This document shows, piece after piece, positions 16,898-25,173 of a stretch of DNA of 56,811 nt. The notes beneath the pieces were generated by a model. That model did no database searches. It was not told the DNA's origin and was given only the letters and a program-made list of their open reading frames with translations. A program made the translations under genes and the position numbers. This DNA is from Phycisphaerales bacterium. GTDB lineage: Bacteria > Planctomycetota > Phycisphaerae > UBA1845 > Fen-1342. Location: positions 1 to 56,811 of the forward strand of contig JAEUIR010000004.1 of assembly GCA_016795025.1 (NCBI GenBank). The letters are read 5' to 3'. The stretch's first letter is position 1; the number at the start of each line of letters is the position of its first letter.

Positions 16898-17692
16898 ATG
16901 AAGATACTCGTCGTCCTGAAGCAGGTTCCCGATTCAACCTCGGTCATCAAGATCCGGCCGGACGGCTCCGACATCGAGCGCGCCGGCTTGAAAATGGTCG
17001 TCAATCCATTCGACGAGTTCGCGATCGAACTTGCGACGCAGTTGCGCGAGAAGCGTTCCGATGTCCAAGCCATCACGGCCATCACGGTCGGCCCGGCCGC
17101 GGCGGCTGAGGCATTGCGCACTGCGATGGCCGTCGGTGCAGACGATGCCATTCATCTGCAGGACGCGGCTTTCGACGCGCTGGATGAGTTACAGACGGCC
17201 GCGCTTCTCGCGGCGACGGTGACGAGCGCGGGCTTCGATCTGATCCTGCGCGGCAAACAGGAAATCGACCTGGATAGCGGGCAAATCGGCCCGGCGCTGG
17301 CGGAATTTCTCGATCTGCCGCATGTCGGCGCGGTGACGAAATTTGAAGCGGCTGCCGACGGCAAGTCGTTCACAGCCAATCGCCGAATCGAGGGTGCTGA
17401 GGAAGTCGTGAAAGTGAACCTCCCGGCCGTCGTGACGTGCGAAAAAGGCTTGCCCGAGATGCGCTATCCCTCGCTGCCGAATCTGATGAAAGCCAAAAAG
17501 AAACCGCTCAAATTAATGACGAAGGCAGATGTCCCAGGTTTCGACGACCTGATCGGCCGCGTCGGCGGGTCGATCGCGACGCGCTTCGAGCCGCCGCCGC
17601 CACGGTCACCCGGCAAGATCATCAAGGACGAACCGGAAGCCGCCGCGGCGCAGCTTGTGAAATTGCTCCGCGAAGAGGCCAAGGTTCTCTAA
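16898..17692 (+). CDS. etfB: Electron transfer flavoprotein beta subunit
   Basis: 264 residues. The start MKILVVLKQVPDSTSVIKI and the AMP/FAD-region segments VNPFDEFAIELA, AMAVGADDAIHL and FDLILRGKQEIDLDSGQIGP are characteristic. The C-terminus MRYPSLPNLMKAKKKPL is the arm that clasps the alpha subunit. With EtfA it carries electrons from acyl-CoA dehydrogenases or similar flavoenzymes to the quinone pool. etfA normally sits next to etfB but is not found here; the next gene encodes a DUF4287/DUF5655 protein 23 bases downstream. The RBS is weak. Confidence 0.95.
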   Translation: MKILVVLKQVPDSTSVIKIRPDGSDIERAGLKMVVNPFDEFAIELATQLREKRSDVQAITAITVGPAAAAEALRTAMAVGADDAIHLQDAAFDALDELQTAALLAATVTSAGFDLILRGKQEIDLDSGQIGPALAEFLDLPHVGAVTKFEAAADGKSFTANRRIEGAEEVVKVNLPAVVTCEKGLPEMRYPSLPNLMKAKKKPLKLMTKADVPGFDDLIGRVGGSIATRFEPPPPRSPGKIIKDEPEAAAAQLVKLLREEAKVL

Positions 17693-17715
17693 CGAGCTAT
17701 CGCGCGGAGGCGCAC

Positions 17716-18351
17716 ATGGCTAAACGCGGTATGACCGTTTGGGACGTGCATCCCAGCGTCCGCATTATGGAGAAGTGGATTTCTGATTTGAAATCCAAAA
17801 CCGGTAAATCCATCGACGAATGGGTCAAACACATCGAAAAATCCGGCCCGAAATCCGAGTCATACGCGCGCGATTGGCTGAAAACCAGACACGAGCTTGG
17901 GACGAACGCGGCTGCCTGGCTTGCCGAGCGGACATTTCGCGGCGAAGCCGGAAATGAGGACACACCGGAGAGCTATCTCAGGGCGGCGGCGAACTATGTC
18001 GAGGCGATGTTCTCAGGTCCGAAGGCTGAATTGCGGCCTATTTTTGACGCGCTTGTTGCGATCAGCCGGTCGCTCGGAAAAGACGTGAAGATCTGCCCGT
18101 GCAAAACGATGGTGCCGATGTTTCGCAAGTATGCGTTTGCCCAAATCAAGCCAGCGACGCGAACACGCGTCGATTTGGGTCTGGCTCTCGGGCCGCTGAT
18201 CAACAAAAAAAAGCTACCGACCCGGTTGATCGACACAGGCGGATTCAAGAAAAAAGACCGCATCACGCATCGCATCGCGTTGACGTCGATCGACGAAATC
18301 GACGCCGACGCGAAAAAATGGCTTCAAACTGCCTACGACTTGGACGCCTGA
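17716..18351 (+). CDS. DUF4287 and DUF5655 domain protein
   Basis: 211 residues. The first half contains LKSKTGKSIDEWVKHIEKSGP and RDWLKTRHELGTNAAAWLAE, the DUF4287 pattern (a helical domain with a W-x-K-x-x-x-G-L-like segment). The second half has MFSGPKAELRPIFDALVAISRSLG, CPCKTMVPMFRKYAFAQIKP and ATRTRVDLGLALG, the DUF5655 domain. Neither has an established function. The DUF5655 fold recalls DNA-transport or restriction-linked proteins, but nothing here supports such a role. The ATG at 17716 has GGAGG (17706-17710) five bases upstream. It probably shares a transcript with etfB. Confidence 0.88.
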   Translation: MAKRGMTVWDVHPSVRIMEKWISDLKSKTGKSIDEWVKHIEKSGPKSESYARDWLKTRHELGTNAAAWLAERTFRGEAGNEDTPESYLRAAANYVEAMFSGPKAELRPIFDALVAISRSLGKDVKICPCKTMVPMFRKYAFAQIKPATRTRVDLGLALGPLINKKKLPTRLIDTGGFKKKDRITHRIALTSIDEIDADAKKWLQTAYDLDA

Positions 18352-18558
18352 CAACGATCCGGCAGGAATTTCACGCTATTAGCGGTATTTCGCTCATGTC
18401 ACCTGTCTTGATTTGATGCGGTATCTGGCGTCGCAGGCGCTGAATGCAGGGGCAGGCGGTTCTTTTGCGAATGGCATGCCGATTGCCTGTTGCAAACCGG
18501 CCGTTCGAAGAATCTCCGTGTAAGTGGTCGTGATTGCGTTTCGCTCCGGAGGCCTTCC

Positions 18559-19488
18559 ATGCTGTTCCGCAAACACAATTCAATCTTGCTTTGCACACTT
18601 CTGCTTATGTTGCCGAGGCTGCATCCGGCTGGCGCTCAACTGATCGCTTGCGAGAGTTTCGCCGGCCCAGCGGGGCCGTTGGACGGTTCCGATGGCGGAA
18701 TCGGGTGGGTTTCGACATGGCAGGATCGCGGCTCATCGATTGCAACGCTCATCGAAGCCGGCGGTCTGACGCATTCCGGATTGGCGTCGCTGCCAGGCGG
18801 GGCAGTTTCCGAACCGGGATACCCGCCGGAATCGGCCGCGCTCACGCGAAGCTTTGAGTACGCAGCGCCGCGCGACGGTCGAGTGTTCGTGTCGTTTCTT
18901 TATCGTCCCGAGGATGGCTACGGCACGTTCGGTGGGTTGCGTCTGGGGCCGGACGCACACTCGATTTTGGTTGGTACGCCGCGTGATGAATTCCGTTATG
19001 GGATGAAGATGGATGCCGGGGCCGGCGCATCGTCGAATGTGGATGTCGAAGTCGGGGTAGCAGTTTTTCTCGTGGTCGAAATTCGCGCGATCGAAGCGCC
19101 TGCACGGACTGTGCATCGATTGTTCGTGAATGCAACGCCCGGCGCGCCTCAGCCAGCGCAGGCTGATGCGGAACTGATTATTCCAGGCATGTGCGCTCTG
19201 CCGAGCAACATCGAGTTGGCGAATGATGGCGGGGTCACCACGGATGAGATTCGAATCGGGTATACATGGCGAGACGTGACGCCGACACCGGCGCTGTTGG
19301 GCGATATGGATTGCGACGGCGCGCTCACGAATTTCGACATTGATCCGTTTACGCTGTCGCTGACGGCGCCGGCGGAATATGAAATCGCGTTTCCGCATTG
19401 CAACAGAGAGCACGCCGATTTGAATGGCGACGGTGCGGTGGACAACTTCGACATCGATCCGTTTGTCGCGCTGCTGATGAACGACTAG
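18559..19488 (+). CDS. Exported dockerin-like protein
   Basis: 309 residues from an ATG with GGAGG (18548-18552) six bases upstream. The Sec signal is FRKHNSILLCTLLLMLPRLHPAGAQ. The middle 200 residues are beta-rich (GGIGWVSTWQDRGSSIATLI and FVSFLYRPEDGYGTFGGLRLG) and resemble a jelly-roll or LamG-like domain, which is not certain. Two dockerin-like EF-hands end the protein: GDMDCDGALTNFDIDPF and [16 protein letters not shown], each with Asp/Asn ligands for one calcium ion. A surface-displayed or complex-bound protein is likely. It stands alone, with 207 bases upstream that hold no other gene. Confidence 0.85.
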   Translation: MLFRKHNSILLCTLLLMLPRLHPAGAQLIACESFAGPAGPLDGSDGGIGWVSTWQDRGSSIATLIEAGGLTHSGLASLPGGAVSEPGYPPESAALTRSFEYAAPRDGRVFVSFLYRPEDGYGTFGGLRLGPDAHSILVGTPRDEFRYGMKMDAGAGASSNVDVEVGVAVFLVVEIRAIEAPARTVHRLFVNATPGAPQPAQADAELIIPGMCALPSNIELANDGGVTTDEIRIGYTWRDVTPTPALLGDMDCDGALTNFDIDPFTLSLTAPAEYEIAFPHCNREHADLNGDGAVDNFDIDPFVALLMND

Positions 19489-19524
19489 CCCCGGCGTGAC
19501 GCGCTGCGCGGCGAATCCGTTACG

Positions 19525-20721
19525 ATGCCGCGCATGTTTACGCGCATGCTTCGCATTCTAATTCCGCTCAGCGCAGCGCTTCTAAGCGCGTGCGCGACGC
19601 GGCAGCAGCAGCCAAATCGAGTCCCGATTGCGGACGAGCCGGCCCTTGCGGGCCATTTGCTATTGATAGGCGGAGGACTGGAAACCGACAACACTGCGGT
19701 ATTTGACCGGTTTTTCGGCCTGGTGCGCCAGTTCGCCGGTCGAGACAAACCGCGCGTCGTAATCGCGACGGCGGCGACGCTGGAGCAACAACAAAGCGCC
19801 GAGCGCAATCGCCGGACACTTGCGCTCCATTGCCCGGATTGCGAAATTTCCGTTGTGACGCGCGAAACGCCAACGATGGAAACGGTCGCGCTGGTCAACG
19901 CCGCGCACGGACTGTTCTTCACCGGCGGCGATCAAAAGCGAATCACGGCGCGATACTTGAACGCGGAACAGGACACGCCCGAATCGAGCGCGATGAGACG
20001 GCTGCTGTGGCGCGGCGGCGTGATAGCGGGCACGAGCGCGGGCGACGCCATGATGTCCGACCCGATGTTCCTGACCGGTCGCAGCGCGGCTGCGCTCGGC
20101 GTCATTACCGAATCATCAGACAGTAACAACCTGGGCGCGGCCGAGCCGGGCGGAGAGGATGATCGGCCGGATGGCTTGCGCGACGTAAAGCTCGGCCCGC
20201 AAATCGGAAAAGGCATGGGATTTCTGCCGTGGGCCATCACCGATTCGCACTTTTTCGAGCGGCATCGCTTCGGGCGGCTGGTCGCGGCGCTGGAGCAAAG
20301 CGGTCAGCGTTTTGGGATTGGCGTGAGCGAAAATGCGTGCGTTGAAGTGGACCTTGCCACCGGCGCGGTGATGGGCGTCGGAACATCCGAATCGCTGCTT
20401 GTAGATGTGCGAGAGTTGCGGCGCGACGGCCTGGCGCGGCTGGGCGTGCGAACGCGGGTCATTTCGAATGGAACGACCATCTCGCTGATCCGCGACGGCA
20501 CACCGGAAATTGGCGCAAAACCGCAGCGGCCGGCGCGGATCAACGACATTCCCACTGGTTCGACGCCCGAGGAACGGCGGCGAAGCGCGGCGCTGTTTTT
20601 CCTGGCTGCGGTCGGCGGGGACGCGCGCGTCGCGGCTCGCTTACGGCTTGACGGCTACGAGCTGATCGGCTGGCCTGACGGCTTGGGCGGGGCGATCATT
20701 GATATTCTGCCGCTGAAATAG
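19525..20721 (+). CDS. Cyanophycinase-like S51 peptidase, lipoprotein
   Basis: 398 residues. A lipoprotein signal (RILIPLSAALLSAC, lipobox Cys23) precedes the S51 domain: LLIGGG (46-51), FFTGGDQKRI, VIAGTSAGDAMM with the nucleophile Ser171, and DSHFFERHRFGRLV, the conserved D-x-H-F...R-x-x-RL segment. Family enzymes cut cyanophycin (poly-Asp with Arg side chains) or related beta-linked dipeptides. The lipid anchor places this one outside the cytoplasm, so it would use external polymer instead of a storage granule. The final 60 residues are extra. No cyanophycin synthetase is present in the window. The RBS is not obvious. Confidence 0.9.
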   Translation: MPRMFTRMLRILIPLSAALLSACATRQQQPNRVPIADEPALAGHLLLIGGGLETDNTAVFDRFFGLVRQFAGRDKPRVVIATAATLEQQQSAERNRRTLALHCPDCEISVVTRETPTMETVALVNAAHGLFFTGGDQKRITARYLNAEQDTPESSAMRRLLWRGGVIAGTSAGDAMMSDPMFLTGRSAAALGVITESSDSNNLGAAEPGGEDDRPDGLRDVKLGPQIGKGMGFLPWAITDSHFFERHRFGRLVAALEQSGQRFGIGVSENACVEVDLATGAVMGVGTSESLLVDVRELRRDGLARLGVRTRVISNGTTISLIRDGTPEIGAKPQRPARINDIPTGSTPEERRRSAALFFLAAVGGDARVAARLRLDGYELIGWPDGLGGAIIDILPLK

Positions 20722-20760
20722 CGTGCCTGTCGGCCTCTCGATTGCGCGGGCGGCGGGCAT

Positions 20761-20766
20761 TACAAT
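20761..20766 (+). promoter_or_regulatory. Possible -10 element
   Basis: TACAAT followed by C, 74 bases before the E1-beta start at 20841. It is one of the TANAATC set. The -35 box is not recognisable. Confidence 0.28.
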
Positions 20767-20840
20767 CAGGTTTGACGTCAGATTGCGGCGAATTTCTGAA
20801 TCAATTCGCTCGGCGTCGGCACAAAAGTAGCGAGACTGCA

Positions 20841-21821
20841 ATGGCGGAACGAACGCTGGTACAGGCCGTGAACCTGGCGCTTCACGAAAAGATGCGCGAA
20901 GACCCCAATGTCATAGTCATGGGCGAGGATGTTGGACAGGATGAAGGCGTATTTCGCGCGACCGAAGGCCTGCTGAAAGCATTTGGCACGGATCGCGTTG
21001 TTGACACGCCGCTCGCGGAAGCCGCCATCGCCGGCACGGCCGTCGGGTTGTGCTTCAAGGGCTTTCGGCCGGTATCCGAGATGCAGTTCGACGGATTCTC
21101 ATACCAGGCGTTGCATCAGGTCGAGGGACACGTACGGAGATACCGCAACCGCACGCGCGGCCGGTTCACATGCCCGATGGTGATTCGCATGCCGTATGGC
21201 GGCGGCATTCGCGCGATCGAGCATCATAGCGAAGCGCCCGAGGCGACGTACGCGCATTGGGGCGGCCTGAAGGTTGTGATCTGCTCAACGCCGCGAAATG
21301 CCCGGGCGTTGCTGCGCGCGTCGATTGAAGATCCGGATCCGGTCATTTTTTTCGAGCCCAAGGCGAACTATCGCGCGTTTCGTGAGGAAGTGCCGGATCA
21401 GCCGGAGGCGATGCCGATCGGCAAGGGCCGCGTCGTGCGCGAAGGAAAAGACGCCACGATTGTCACGTACGGCGCGATGGTGCGGACGTGCGAAGAAGCG
21501 GCTGAAGAGCTTTTTGACGATTACGACATCAACGTCGAAATCATCGATCTACTTTCCATTTCGCCGCTCGATAGCGATTTGCTGAACGAATCCGTGCGAA
21601 AGACCGGCCGCGCGGTCGTCGTCCACGAAGCGCCGCGTCATTGCGGCGTTGGGGGCGAGATCATCGCGCGCATCGTCGAAGAAAGCATGCTGTTTCTCGA
21701 AGCCCCGATCAAGCGCGTCACGGGTTTTGACACGATCATTCCGTTTTTTGCGAACGAGCGGAATTTCATTCCCGACGTCGGTCGAGTGGTGAAAGCGACT
21801 GTTGAAACGGTCCGGTTCTAA
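20841..21821 (+). CDS. 2-oxoacid dehydrogenase E1 component, beta subunit (PdhB-like)
   Basis: 326 residues. Family features are GEDVGQDEGVFRATEGLLKAFG with the cofactor-loop Glu, DTPLAEAAIAGTAVGLCFKGFRPVSEMQF, GGGIRAIEHHSEAPEA with the active-site His segment, and VVVHEAPRHCGVGGEI near the end. With an alpha subunit it binds thiamine diphosphate and decarboxylates pyruvate or branched 2-oxoacids within the dehydrogenase complex. Sequence alone does not separate the pyruvate and branched-chain types. Neither E1-alpha nor E2/E3 genes are adjacent. The ATG at 20841 is chosen by homology; an upstream extension is not conserved-looking. Confidence 0.92.
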   Translation: MAERTLVQAVNLALHEKMREDPNVIVMGEDVGQDEGVFRATEGLLKAFGTDRVVDTPLAEAAIAGTAVGLCFKGFRPVSEMQFDGFSYQALHQVEGHVRRYRNRTRGRFTCPMVIRMPYGGGIRAIEHHSEAPEATYAHWGGLKVVICSTPRNARALLRASIEDPDPVIFFEPKANYRAFREEVPDQPEAMPIGKGRVVREGKDATIVTYGAMVRTCEEAAEELFDDYDINVEIIDLLSISPLDSDLLNESVRKTGRAVVVHEAPRHCGVGGEIIARIVEESMLFLEAPIKRVTGFDTIIPFFANERNFIPDVGRVVKATVETVRF

Positions 21822-21857
21822 AAAAAGGTTCGATCCGCCAATTTGGCAACGCAGCAC

Positions 21858-21952
21858 GAGCGCCTTTTAGAGCGCTGTTCGGAAGGAAGCGCTCGCCGTC
21901 TCGCCAGCGGCGTCGGAAACCAGTATTAATCGGGGGGAGCATCGGCGAGACG
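21858..21952 (+). repeat. Intergenic repeat cluster (family 1 relative plus family 2 core)
   Basis: GAGCGCCT (21858-21865) and the core TCGGAAGGAAGCGCTCGCC (21879-21897) match the left half of the 78-bp element. GAGCGCT (21870-21876) and AGCGCTC (21888-21894) form a perfect stem. GGGGAGCATCGGCG (21934-21947) is the family 2 core on the minus strand. GTCTCGCC (21898-21905) and GGCGAGAC (21945-21952) also pair. The 296-base gap 21822-22117 contains nothing else recognisable. Confidence 0.5.
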
Positions 21953-22117
21953 AGAACCCGCCACGTACTCGTTCGCCGGCGAAACGCCGCTTTGACCATT
22001 CAACGCGCCGCTGCGCCATCGCGACTGTCAAGGTTGGTAGTTTCACTTCCTCCCGTTATGATGCCCTGTGTCATTTCGCCTCAACCGATTTGTTTTGATG
22101 AAATGGAGCGTGCAGCC

Positions 22118-22867
22118 ATGAAACTCCTCGAAAACAAAGTCAGTCTCGTCACCGGCGGGAGCCGCGGCATCGGTCGTTCGATCTGCCTCGCGCTGGCGTC
22201 CGAGGGATCGCACGTCGCCGTTAATTACGCGTCGCACGACGCGCAGGCGAATGAAGTGTGCGCCATGCTGCGCGACAAGGGCGTCAAGGCGTTCGCATAT
22301 CGCGCGAATATCGCCAATGACGATGAGAATCACCGCATGGTCGAGCAGATTCACAAAGACCTTGGCCCGGTGAGCATTCTCGTGAATAACGCCGGCATCA
22401 CGCGCGACCGCACATTCGTCAAAATGACGTATGAAATGTGGAAAGAAGTCCTGGATGTGGATCTGACCGGCCCCGCGATGGTCACGCACGAAGTGCTGAA
22501 GGATATGATCGACAACGGCTGGGGCCGCGTGGTGTTCATGACATCCATCGTCGGGCAAACGGGGAATTTCGGGCAAAGCAATTACGCAGTCGCCAAGGGT
22601 GGACTGATCGCGCTGACGCGCACGCTGGCGCGCGAAGTGGCCCGCAAGGGAATCACTGTGAACGCGGTCGCGCCGGGCTTCATCGAAACCGACATGACCG
22701 CTGAAGTGCCGCCGCAAGTGCTGGACAAAGTGCGCGAAGCGACGCCCGTCGGCCGCCTCGGCAAGCCCGATGAAATCGCGGACGCGGTGCGGTTTTTGTG
22801 CTCGCCGGGCGCGGCGTACATCACCGGCGAGGTCATCAATGTCAACGGCGGCATGTACATGGGCTGA
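22118..22867 (+). CDS. fabG: 3-oxoacyl-ACP reductase / SDR (FabG-like)
   Basis: 249 residues. GGSRGIG (13-19) binds NADP(H), NNAG is at 90-93, and the catalytic set Ser143, Tyr156 and Lys160 is present (MTSIVG, SNYAVAKGG). VNAVAPGFIETDMT and the C-terminal SPGAAYITGEVINVNGGMYMG are typical of FabG/PhaB. The likely reaction is NADPH reduction of 3-oxoacyl-ACP in fatty acid synthesis; acetoacetyl-CoA reduction for polyhydroxyalkanoate is possible. The ATG at 22118 follows GGAG (22105-22108) at nine bases; an ATG 15 bases earlier overlaps that RBS. No other fab genes are nearby. Confidence 0.9.
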   Translation: MKLLENKVSLVTGGSRGIGRSICLALASEGSHVAVNYASHDAQANEVCAMLRDKGVKAFAYRANIANDDENHRMVEQIHKDLGPVSILVNNAGITRDRTFVKMTYEMWKEVLDVDLTGPAMVTHEVLKDMIDNGWGRVVFMTSIVGQTGNFGQSNYAVAKGGLIALTRTLAREVARKGITVNAVAPGFIETDMTAEVPPQVLDKVREATPVGRLGKPDEIADAVRFLCSPGAAYITGEVINVNGGMYMG

Positions 22868-22946
22868 GTTGAAATGAGTTCGGTTCGCGTTTTCGAGCAG
22901 CGCGGCAAATGAGGCGGCGAAGATGACGCACACGACGCATCACGCC

Positions 22947-23645
22947 TCAATCCGGTTTCGCATGGATGTCACGAATTGCCGGGATCACGATCAGCTCCAT
23001 CAGAAACTGATGCATCTGCCGCCGCGGCAGCCGCAGCTTGATGCTGGCGCTCACCAATCCGTCACCATTCCGCGTTTCCAGCTCCTCCATATGATTCACG
23101 CGATATTTCTCGCGCAAAACCAGCAGCCGAACCGCAGTGCGGCCGTGATCCGGCTCAAAGCAGAACCGGACAGTCATCGCAACCACATCGGCGGCCATAC
23201 GAGCTTCGTAAGCGCCGGCGATCACCATCACCAGCCATACCAGCACGCTTAATCCCAATCCCGCCCCCGGGAAGCCCGCGCCGATCGTCATTCCAATCGC
23301 CGCAGTCACCCATACGATCGCTGCCGTCGTCATGCCGATGACACCGCTACCCATTTGCAGGATCGCGCCGGCGCCAAGAAAACCCACCCCGGTCACAATC
23401 TGCGCCGCGACGCGCCCGCCATCGCCGCCGGGCGGCGCAAAAGCAAATGACACCATCGAGAACACCGCGGAGCCCAGGCAAACCAGGATGAGCGTTCGCA
23501 AGCCGGCCGGCTTGTCGCGCCGCTCGCGCTCCGCGCCGACCACCGCGCCGGCCAGCACGGCGCAGACCGCCAGAAGAATCTCGATGAGGGGAGAGCTTAG
23601 GTGGTGATAGAGATTGTCGACAAGAAAATTCAACGCGGTCATCAT
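22947..23645 (-). CDS. MgtC/SapB-family membrane protein
   Basis: 232 residues. The membrane part (about 1-150) has the family signature GAVVGAERERRDKPAGLRTLILVCLGSAVF, then AAQIVTGVGFLGAGAILQMGSG and TTAAIVWVTAAIGMTIGAG. The C-terminal 80 residues form a soluble domain (TVRFCFEPDHGRTAVRLLVLR) similar to the ACT-like tail of longer MgtC proteins. Family members help growth at low magnesium and modulate the F-ATPase in some pathogens; the role in free-living bacteria is unclear. It converges on fabG with 79 bases between them. Confidence 0.92.
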   Translation of the reverse strand: MMTALNFLVDNLYHHLSSPLIEILLAVCAVLAGAVVGAERERRDKPAGLRTLILVCLGSAVFSMVSFAFAPPGGDGGRVAAQIVTGVGFLGAGAILQMGSGVIGMTTAAIVWVTAAIGMTIGAGFPGAGLGLSVLVWLVMVIAGAYEARMAADVVAMTVRFCFEPDHGRTAVRLLVLREKYRVNHMEELETRNGDGLVSASIKLRLPRRQMHQFLMELIVIPAIRDIHAKPD

Positions 23646-23712
23646 TGCGCGCTACGATAGCAACTTGTGCGGGCGCCAACAATCCGAGAATGCGGCGTGC
23701 CAATCATCTCAG

Positions 23713-25083
23713 TCAGTCGGGCCGCCCGTCCGAATTGTCATCCTGATCTTCGTCGTTCGGCGTGCCGTCGCCGTCCATATCATTGTCGTTGGAGTTGGGG
23801 ATTCCGTCGCCGTCGATGTCCAGATCGCTGAGGTTGATCACACCGTCGCCATCGACGTCTGAATCGTCGCTGTTCGGAATCTGATCGCCGTCCACATCGA
23901 GATCGCTCAGGTTAATCACTCCGTCGCCATCGACATCCTGGTCGTTCAGATTTGGAACCTGGTCGCCGTCGACATCCAGGTCGCTCAGGTTGATCACGCC
24001 GTCACCGTCAACGTCGATGTCGTCCCGATTGGGCACCTCGTCGCCGTCCACGTCGAGATCGCTCAGATTGATCACACCGTCGCCGTCGGTATCCTCATCG
24101 TCTCCGTTTGGCACGCCGTCTCCGTCAATGTCCAAATCGCTCAGATTCCCGACGCCACCGCCGTCTACGTCCTCGTCTTCGCCGTTGGGCTTGTCGTCGT
24201 TATCGACGTCGTCATCGTCGCCGTTCCGATCGCCATCGCCATCGACGTCGTCATCTTCACCGTTGGCTTTTCCATCGCCGTCGACGTCGTCGTCATCGCT
24301 GTTATTGATGCCGTCGGCGTCTTCGTCGATGTCGCCTTCGTTGGCGATGCCGTCGCCGTCGATGTCCTGATCCGCCGCGTTGATGATCCCGTCGCCATCC
24401 ATATCGATGTCGGCGATGTTCAACAACCCGTCGCCATCCACGTCCGGATCGACCGCGTTTGGAATGCCATCGCCGTCCACATCCGGATCGCCGAGATTCG
24501 CGCGGCCGTCACCATCGATGTCGGAATCGCTGCCGTTCGAAACTCCGTCACCGTCCACATCGGGGTCTTCGCCATTGTCGAAACCGTCGCCATCTACGTC
24601 GGTGTCGCTGCCGTTCGCGATTCCGTCGCCATCGACATCCGAGTCGCCGCTGTTGCGGAATCCGTCACCATCCACGTCGCCATCGACGAGATTTGGAATG
24701 CCATCGAAGTCGAGATCCGCCTGAGTCAACTCGGGCAGCGCGCCGCCGAACAGCGCCGCCAGAAACTCAAGCTCAGCGGCCGTGAAACCATTCGATCCGC
24801 GTGACTGCTCACTTGGCTCGCGGCCGGATGACGGCTCAGGAACTTCCGGGGCGCCTCGCCCAGCCTCTGAATCGGCCGGCGAGCCGATGATCTCGGTCGG
24901 CTCCGTAGCTGCCTGTGATTGACCGGATAACCCGCTGCCCGCGGCCACGCCGAATCCGCGCCCGAAATCCTCGATCGAGCGGTCGATTGGGCAGCCGGCC
25001 GGCAGCCACGACACCATCGCGAGCAGGCACGCGCCGATCCCGCGTGTCAAATAGCGATGTCTGCCGAAGTGCATTTCGCGCAT
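23713..25083 (-). CDS. Lipoprotein made of calcium-binding TSP3-like repeats
   Basis: 456 residues from the ATG at 25083; the start is uncertain, with in-frame ATGs at 25119 and 25074. The signal ends in LAMVSWLPAGC (lipobox Cys31). A Ser/Pro/Glu-rich linker and a short helical segment (FTAAELEFLAALFGG) are followed by 25 repeats of 13 residues with consensus DGDGIPNxxDxDV, then a partial repeat. Each repeat supplies Asp/Asn ligands for calcium, as in thrombospondin type 3 repeats, so the array should be rigid and calcium-loaded outside the cell. It is very acidic. The last repeats alternate between DGDGVINLSDLDV and variable units. It lies beside the giant lipoprotein gene, 90 bases downstream of its stop, on the same strand. 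Confidence 0.85.
   Translation of the reverse strand: MREMHFGRHRYLTRGIGACLLAMVSWLPAGCPIDRSIEDFGRGFGVAAGSGLSGQSQAATEPTEIIGSPADSEAGRGAPEVPEPSSGREPSEQSRGSNGFTAAELEFLAALFGGALPELTQADLDFDGIPNLVDGDVDGDGFRNSGDSDVDGDGIANGSDTDVDGDGFDNGEDPDVDGDGVSNGSDSDIDGDGRANLGDPDVDGDGIPNAVDPDVDGDGLLNIADIDMDGDGIINAADQDIDGDGIANEGDIDEDADGINNSDDDDVDGDGKANGEDDDVDGDGDRNGDDDDVDNDDKPNGEDEDVDGGGVGNLSDLDIDGDGVPNGDDEDTDGDGVINLSDLDVDGDEVPNRDDIDVDGDGVINLSDLDVDGDQVPNLNDQDVDGDGVINLSDLDVDGDQIPNSDDSDVDGDGVINLSDLDIDGDGIPNSNDNDMDGDGTPNDEDQDDNSDGRPD
23737..24711 (-). repeat. 25 tandem 39-bp repeats inside the TSP3-like gene
   Basis: The array encodes 25 full 13-residue units. Between units 15 and 24 every second unit is close to DGDGVINLSDLDV, giving a 78-bp higher-order period that suggests recent duplication of two-unit blocks. 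It is coding, with no spacer diversity, so it is not a CRISPR array. Confidence 0.85.
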
Positions 25084-25173
25084 GGACTTCACCCAATTAC
25101 AAACCGCGAGGCGCGGCATGCCGGACTTTCGAAGACCACGACATGTCGTGTCTCGGTGATCCAGGCAAACCGA

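Noticed and set aside
23737-24711. Regular 39-bp repeats resembling a CRISPR array
   Set aside because: The repeats are contiguous coding units with no unique spacers and no cas genes nearby.
24108-24785. Arg/His-rich and Ser/Pro-rich plus-strand frames across the calcium-repeat gene
   Set aside because: They are antisense shadows of the 39-bp repeats and have no starts with an RBS.
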